A DNA stretch of 64,000 nucleotides. It comes from HGM04593 sp045654645. Lineage in GTDB: Bacteria > Bacteroidota > Bacteroidia > Bacteroidales > Bacteroidaceae. This document shows positions 60,365 to 64,000 of this stretch, in pieces. Each line of letters opens with the position of its first letter. The first letter of the stretch is position 1. Under the pieces are notes generated by a model that was given only the letters and a program-made list of their open reading frames with translations, made no database searches and was not told the DNA's origin. The stretch lies in the NCBI GenBank assembly GCA_045654645.1, contig JAZONR010000063.1, positions 62,001 through 126,000 of the forward strand, read 5' to 3'. The translations under genes were made by a program, and so were the position numbers.

Positions 60365-62362
60365 TCACCGCAGCATTGCGAGAAACTCATCCTCGCTCAC
60401 AAGGCGAACACCCATCTTCTGAGCCTTTTCGAGTTTAGAAGGCCCCATATTCTCGCCCGCAAGGATAAACGACGTCGATTTGCTGACGCTGCCCACATTC
60501 TTGCCACCGTTGCGCTCTATCATCTCCTTGTACTCATCGCGCGAATGATGAGTGAAGACACCGCTGATAACAATGCTTTGTCCCTTGAGAAGATCGGTGC
60601 GACCGACAACCTGCTCCTCTTCAACCTCAAACTTAAGACCTGCTGCCTTGAGACGCTCCACAAGCTCCACATTGGCTGCATTTGCAAAGAAACCGCGCAC
60701 CGCGCCGGCAATGCGCTCACCAATTTCATCAACGGCTGTAAGCTGCTCAAACGTTGCTGCCATCAACGCATCAATATTCCCAAAGGAACGAGCAAGACGC
60801 TTGGCAACTGTTGCACCAACAAAACGTATTCCCAAAGCAAAAAGCACCCTTTCAAAAGGAACCTGAAGGGAGGCAACTGCTGCTCCCACGATATTAAGGG
60901 CCGATTTTTCACCCATACGCGGAAGGAACATAAGGTCCTCGGGCTGCAAAGAATAGATATCGGCAATATCCTTTATCAGGCCATAGTTGAAGAGTTGTTC
61001 TATTGTCTCGGGGCCAATAGAGTCGATATTCATTGCATCGCGCGACACAAAATGCTCAATGCGCCCCTTTATCTGCGGTGCACAGCCTGTCTCATTGGGA
61101 CAGTAGTGGGCAGCCTCTCCATCAGTGCGCACAAGGGGTGTGCCACATTCGGGACACTGTTTTATGAAAACAACCTTCTCGCCAAGCATAAAACGCGCAT
61201 CCACATCAACACCGGTAATCTTTGGGATTATCTCACCACCCTTCTCAACATAAACCATATCTCCTATGTGAAGGTCGAGTTTCTCTATTATATCGGCATT
61301 GTGCAGCGAGGCACGTTTCACCACTGTGCCCGACAGTTGCACGGGGTCGAGGTTGGCTACGGGGGTTACAACACCTGTGCGGCCAACCTGATAGGTTACC
61401 TCATTGAGACGTGTAACTGCGCGCTCGGCCTGAAACTTGTAGGCAATGGCCCAACGTGGCGACTTTGCCGTGTAGCCCAGGTTTTTCTGCTGTCGCAGCG
61501 AGTTCACCTTCAACACAATGCCGTCTGTGGCAAAAGGAAGGTTGTGGCGAGCCTCATCCATCTCATCAATGAAGGCAAAAACCTCATCTATGGTGCGGCA
61601 TTTGCGTGTGGTATCGGAGACTTTGAAACCCCATTCTTTGGCAGCCTGCAGGTTTTCATAGTGTCCTTCGGCCGGAAGTGCATCGCCCAACATAAAATAG
61701 AGATAGGCATCGAGCGAACGCTTGGCAACTATTGCAGAATCCTGCAACTTGAGTGTTCCCGATGCTGCATTGCGCGGGTTGGCAAAAAGCGGCTCACCGG
61801 CACGCTCACGTTCTTCGTTCAAGCGGCTGAAGACCTCCCAGGGCATAAGCACCTCGCCACGTATCTCAAACTCTGCCGGATAACCGCTGCCGGCAAGCAC
61901 CAACGGCACACTGCGTATTGTGCGCACATTGGCGGTTACATCATCACCCTTCTCGCCATCGCCACGTGTTACCGCGCGTTCGAGTTTTCCATCCACATAA
62001 GTGAGGGAGATTGATGTGCCGTCAAACTTCAGTTCGCAGCAAATCTCGAACTCCTCGTTCAATGTGCGCTGTACACGCTCAAAAAAATCGGCCACCTCGC
62101 CCTTGGAATAGGTGTTGCCGAGCGACAGCATTGGATACTTGTGCTGCACCTGGCGGAACTCTTTGGTTATATCGCTTCCCACACGCAAAGTTGGCGAGTT
62201 GGGGTCATACATATCGGGATGCAGCGCCTCCAACTCCTGCAACTCACGCAAAAGCATATCAAACTCAAAGTCGCCGATTATAGGCGAATTGAGTACATAA
62301 TAGCGATGGTTATGTTCGTGAAGTTCTTTCCGAAGTTCAATTATACGTTCTTTAGGGGTCAT
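60365..62362 (-). CDS. ligA: NAD-dependent DNA ligase LigA
   Basis: A 665-residue ligase that seals nicks using NAD. ELKFDGTSISLTY carries the adenylated Lys; the zinc finger is visible in CPECGTPLVRTDG and CPNETGC; helix-hairpin-helix region follows, and the C-terminal BRCT domain ends the protein (VSKSTSFILAGENMGPSKLE). The start at 62362 (MTPKERIIELRKEL) is chosen over a longer frame with a hydrophobic extension. Confidence 0.97.
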   Translation of the reverse strand: MTPKERIIELRKELHEHNHRYYVLNSPIIGDFEFDMLLRELQELEALHPDMYDPNSPTLRVGSDITKEFRQVQHKYPMLSLGNTYSKGEVADFFERVQRTLNEEFEICCELKFDGTSISLTYVDGKLERAVTRGDGEKGDDVTANVRTIRSVPLVLAGSGYPAEFEIRGEVLMPWEVFSRLNEERERAGEPLFANPRNAASGTLKLQDSAIVAKRSLDAYLYFMLGDALPAEGHYENLQAAKEWGFKVSDTTRKCRTIDEVFAFIDEMDEARHNLPFATDGIVLKVNSLRQQKNLGYTAKSPRWAIAYKFQAERAVTRLNEVTYQVGRTGVVTPVANLDPVQLSGTVVKRASLHNADIIEKLDLHIGDMVYVEKGGEIIPKITGVDVDARFMLGEKVVFIKQCPECGTPLVRTDGEAAHYCPNETGCAPQIKGRIEHFVSRDAMNIDSIGPETIEQLFNYGLIKDIADIYSLQPEDLMFLPRMGEKSALNIVGAAVASLQVPFERVLFALGIRFVGATVAKRLARSFGNIDALMAATFEQLTAVDEIGERIAGAVRGFFANAANVELVERLKAAGLKFEVEEEQVVGRTDLLKGQSIVISGVFTHHSRDEYKEMIERNGGKNVGSVSKSTSFILAGENMGPSKLEKAQKMGVRLVSEDEFLAMLR

Positions 62363-62407
62363 AGTTTTCTTAATTTCAGCCACGAAGATACAAAGAAATA
62401 ACAAAAA

Positions 62408-62441
62408 AATGAAGAGTGAATTCGCGAAATCACTCTTCATT
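62408..62441 (-). terminator. Terminator between the phage-like gene and ligA
   Basis: Twelve-pair perfect stem with a ten-base loop, followed on minus by seven T (62403-62409). It lies between the portal-like stop and the ligA start. Confidence 0.8.
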
Positions 62442-62521
62442 AACAAACAGCACCTTGCCTTACCCTAAGAGAGAGACCTTAAAGCCACACAAGCAGCCGA
62501 AAGGATTTTCTGTGAGTTTTT

Positions 62522-64000
62522 TCACTTACGGCCATTATATAAACTCTCGGACTCACCCACACCATTAACCGAAGCGGGCGAAAGAGCGGGTTGTTCACTC
62601 TGCTGCTCCGACAGAGCGGGTTGCCGTATTCCTGATTGCCCGCCCTCGCCAAGTTGCTCTCCCTGCAACTGTGCAAGCAACTCGGTTGGGATACCCTGTG
62701 GTGCCTGCCCTGCAGCCATAGCCTCCTCGTTGCGTTTAATGGCTTCGAGTATCTTGGTGGCAAAGGGGTAGGAGGAGTTCTCGAGCATTGTCTTCACATC
62801 AAGGGCATTGGCACGGAAAAGTTCCATAAGGAAGTCATTGGCAAGCATCTGATAAGCGGGAGTGTTGTAGCCTTCTGATATTGTAATATCGAGCTCACAC
62901 TCTTGCACCTTCTTGGGGTCGTACCACTTAGCTTCCTCGCTATACTGCGAACCGGCAAGGTCTATGTAACGATTCTCGGTGTAGAATTGCTGTAAGGTTT
63001 TCATCACCTTGGCATCGCGTCGTCGTCGGAAGGTCCTGAAACCGTCGAACAAGCCTTTTAGGTTAAGCGATGAGTTCTGCACCTGCTGGGCATAGAGAGA
63101 AGCGGGGGTTCCGGCTCTTGGAGACTGGCCCTGCATTGCCGAATTCACTCCCGATATCTCATTAATGAGGCGCAACTGAAGATTCAACAGTTCAAAATCG
63201 CCGGCCACAGCAGCCCCGCTGTTGTATTGCCGCACCACTCCGTCAATGCTTTGCCCGGGCTTGAGCTTTACAAAAAGAACTCCGTTATAGCGCACATATT
63301 CATCAATCACCTCCTCGCGCGACATACTTTCGAAAGCATCGTCATCGACAACCAACACGCCTTTGGATGATGTGCCGCGAATGAAGTCTATGAGCGTGGC
63401 TGTGCGGTTTATTGCACGTTGCTGGTCAATGAACATCTCCACAAAATTACCAAGACGGCCTTGCACCAATGGAAAGAGATGAAGAACATAGTTGTGCTCA
63501 CCGTGCCAATAGGGGCTGCGCCCCTCCTGCAGCACATCACCTGCAGGCGACATATAGCGATAGTACCAGTAGCGCTCTGTGGCGAAGCTGTAGTCTATGA
63601 GAAGCAGCTCCTCTTGGGGAACGCCACGTTGCGCCCCTTCGTCTCGGCGACGGCTATTCTCGGCATCGAGGGCTGCACGGCTCTTTTCGTCATAGGGGAG
63701 ATAGCCCCAGGTGCCTCGTTGATCATCATTCCACAAATAGGCGTCGCGCGACTCGAGCTTCCACCCAAGGATTACACGACAAAGGTCGCGACGCGAAGCT
63801 GTGTAAAAGGAGAGGTTGCGAGCCTCATCGCCCTGCATTGCACGGCCGGTGTAGAGATTGGAAGCCACATCGCCATAGATAGTGCGCAAGCGCTCTTTCT
63901 GCGCAGGAGTGTGGCCAAAATGAGAGAGGACATCGTCGAGCGGCAGGTCGAACAGCTCGCCGATGCAAGTGATATCCCACATTCGCACATCCTCGAGGTT
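62522..64000 (-). CDS. Phage portal-like protein (5' end beyond window)
   Basis: At least 493 residues; the frame is open at the right edge (…NLEDVRMWDITCIGELF). VEMFIDQQRAINRTATLIDF, INEISGVNSAMQGQSPRAGT and the Gln/Pro-rich tail resemble portal proteins of tailed phages of Bacteroidales. The portal is the dodecameric DNA channel of the capsid. It is the only phage-like gene in the window and lies next to ligA, so the prophage boundary may fall between 62362 and 62522, or this is a remnant. The gene's GTG at 63988 is probably internal, not its start. Confidence 0.75.
   Translation of the reverse strand, partial: NLEDVRMWDITCIGELFDLPLDDVLSHFGHTPAQKERLRTIYGDVASNLYTGRAMQGDEARNLSFYTASRRDLCRVILGWKLESRDAYLWNDDQRGTWGYLPYDEKSRAALDAENSRRRDEGAQRGVPQEELLLIDYSFATERYWYYRYMSPAGDVLQEGRSPYWHGEHNYVLHLFPLVQGRLGNFVEMFIDQQRAINRTATLIDFIRGTSSKGVLVVDDDAFESMSREEVIDEYVRYNGVLFVKLKPGQSIDGVVRQYNSGAAVAGDFELLNLQLRLINEISGVNSAMQGQSPRAGTPASLYAQQVQNSSLNLKGLFDGFRTFRRRRDAKVMKTLQQFYTENRYIDLAGSQYSEEAKWYDPKKVQECELDITISEGYNTPAYQMLANDFLMELFRANALDVKTMLENSSYPFATKILEAIKRNEEAMAAGQAPQGIPTELLAQLQGEQLGEGGQSGIRQPALSEQQSEQPALSPASVNGVGESESLYNGRK

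Noticed and set aside
1..64000. CRISPR arrays, insertion sequences, rRNA genes and toxin-antitoxin loci
   Set aside because: No regularly spaced short repeats, no transposase-like frame with terminal repeats, and no rRNA sequence were seen by eye; a negative by eye is not proof.

Overview
The window is ordinary chromosome of a member of the Bacteroidales (Bacteroidetes), probably gut-associated. The evidence is Bacteroidetes-type promoters (TTTG, about 20 bases, TAnnTTTG), few Shine-Dalgarno sites, a eukaryote-like (GT3) glycogen synthase, a V/A-type ATPase operon with the DUF2764 subunit, families largely confined to this phylum (DUF4251, DUF6057, TIGR02757) and many lipoproteins and secreted proteins with Bacteroidetes-style signal peptides. 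The right edge enters a phage-derived gene.

Layout. 1-8 kb: end of miaA, then a minus-strand block (AraC regulator + radical SAM protein; aminopeptidase P + GDPD-like lipoprotein), an MltC-like transglycosylase on plus, a TonB-domain protein + ATP-grasp pair on minus, and tRNA-His. 8-14 kb: M3 peptidase lipoprotein, C_GCAxxG_C_C protein and a small winged-helix protein on plus; murB + MBL hydrolase and hemolysin III on minus. 14-18.5 kb: glycogen synthase and glucan phosphorylase. 18.8-21 kb: a large MORN/Sel1-like protein with a DUF3846-like tail. 21-28.5 kb: a seven-gene V-type ATPase operon whose rotor subunit carries a sodium-binding signature. 28.9-35 kb: MFS transporter, then a likely transcript MORN protein - YhcH - glgB - DUF6057. 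35.3-44.5 kb: minus-strand run PBP1A - kdsB - M16-like - two tandem PEGA/C-type-lectin-fold secreted proteins. 44.7-48.6 kb: pyrB-pyrI-flavin reductase-outer-membrane protein and trpS on plus. 48.7-62.4 kb: nagB, a GH43-like lipoprotein, DUF4251 protein, membrane protein + XRE regulator, yebC, pheT, malic enzyme, dapA + TIGR02757 and ligA. 62.5-64 kb: phage portal-like gene, truncated by the window.

Most notable signal. The two tandem PEGA proteins (35.3-39.9 kb) hold three DUF1566/C-type-lectin modules whose last 38 codons differ almost only at first and second codon positions of NNC/NNT-type codons, with invariant codons in between. This is the fingerprint of adenine-directed mutagenesis by a diversity-generating retroelement (DGR). 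A sulfatase-modifying-factor-type domain in one of them has a second region of the same kind. No reverse transcriptase or template repeat is visible in the window, so the system, if active, would act in trans from elsewhere in the genome.

How it fits together: glycogen metabolism (synthase, phosphorylase, branching enzyme) lies in two loci; envelope biogenesis (MurB, KdsB, PBP1A, transglycosylase) is scattered; the V-ATPase suggests sodium- or proton-coupled energy conversion typical of anaerobes; the variable surface proteins sit in the same direction and with short gaps behind envelope genes.
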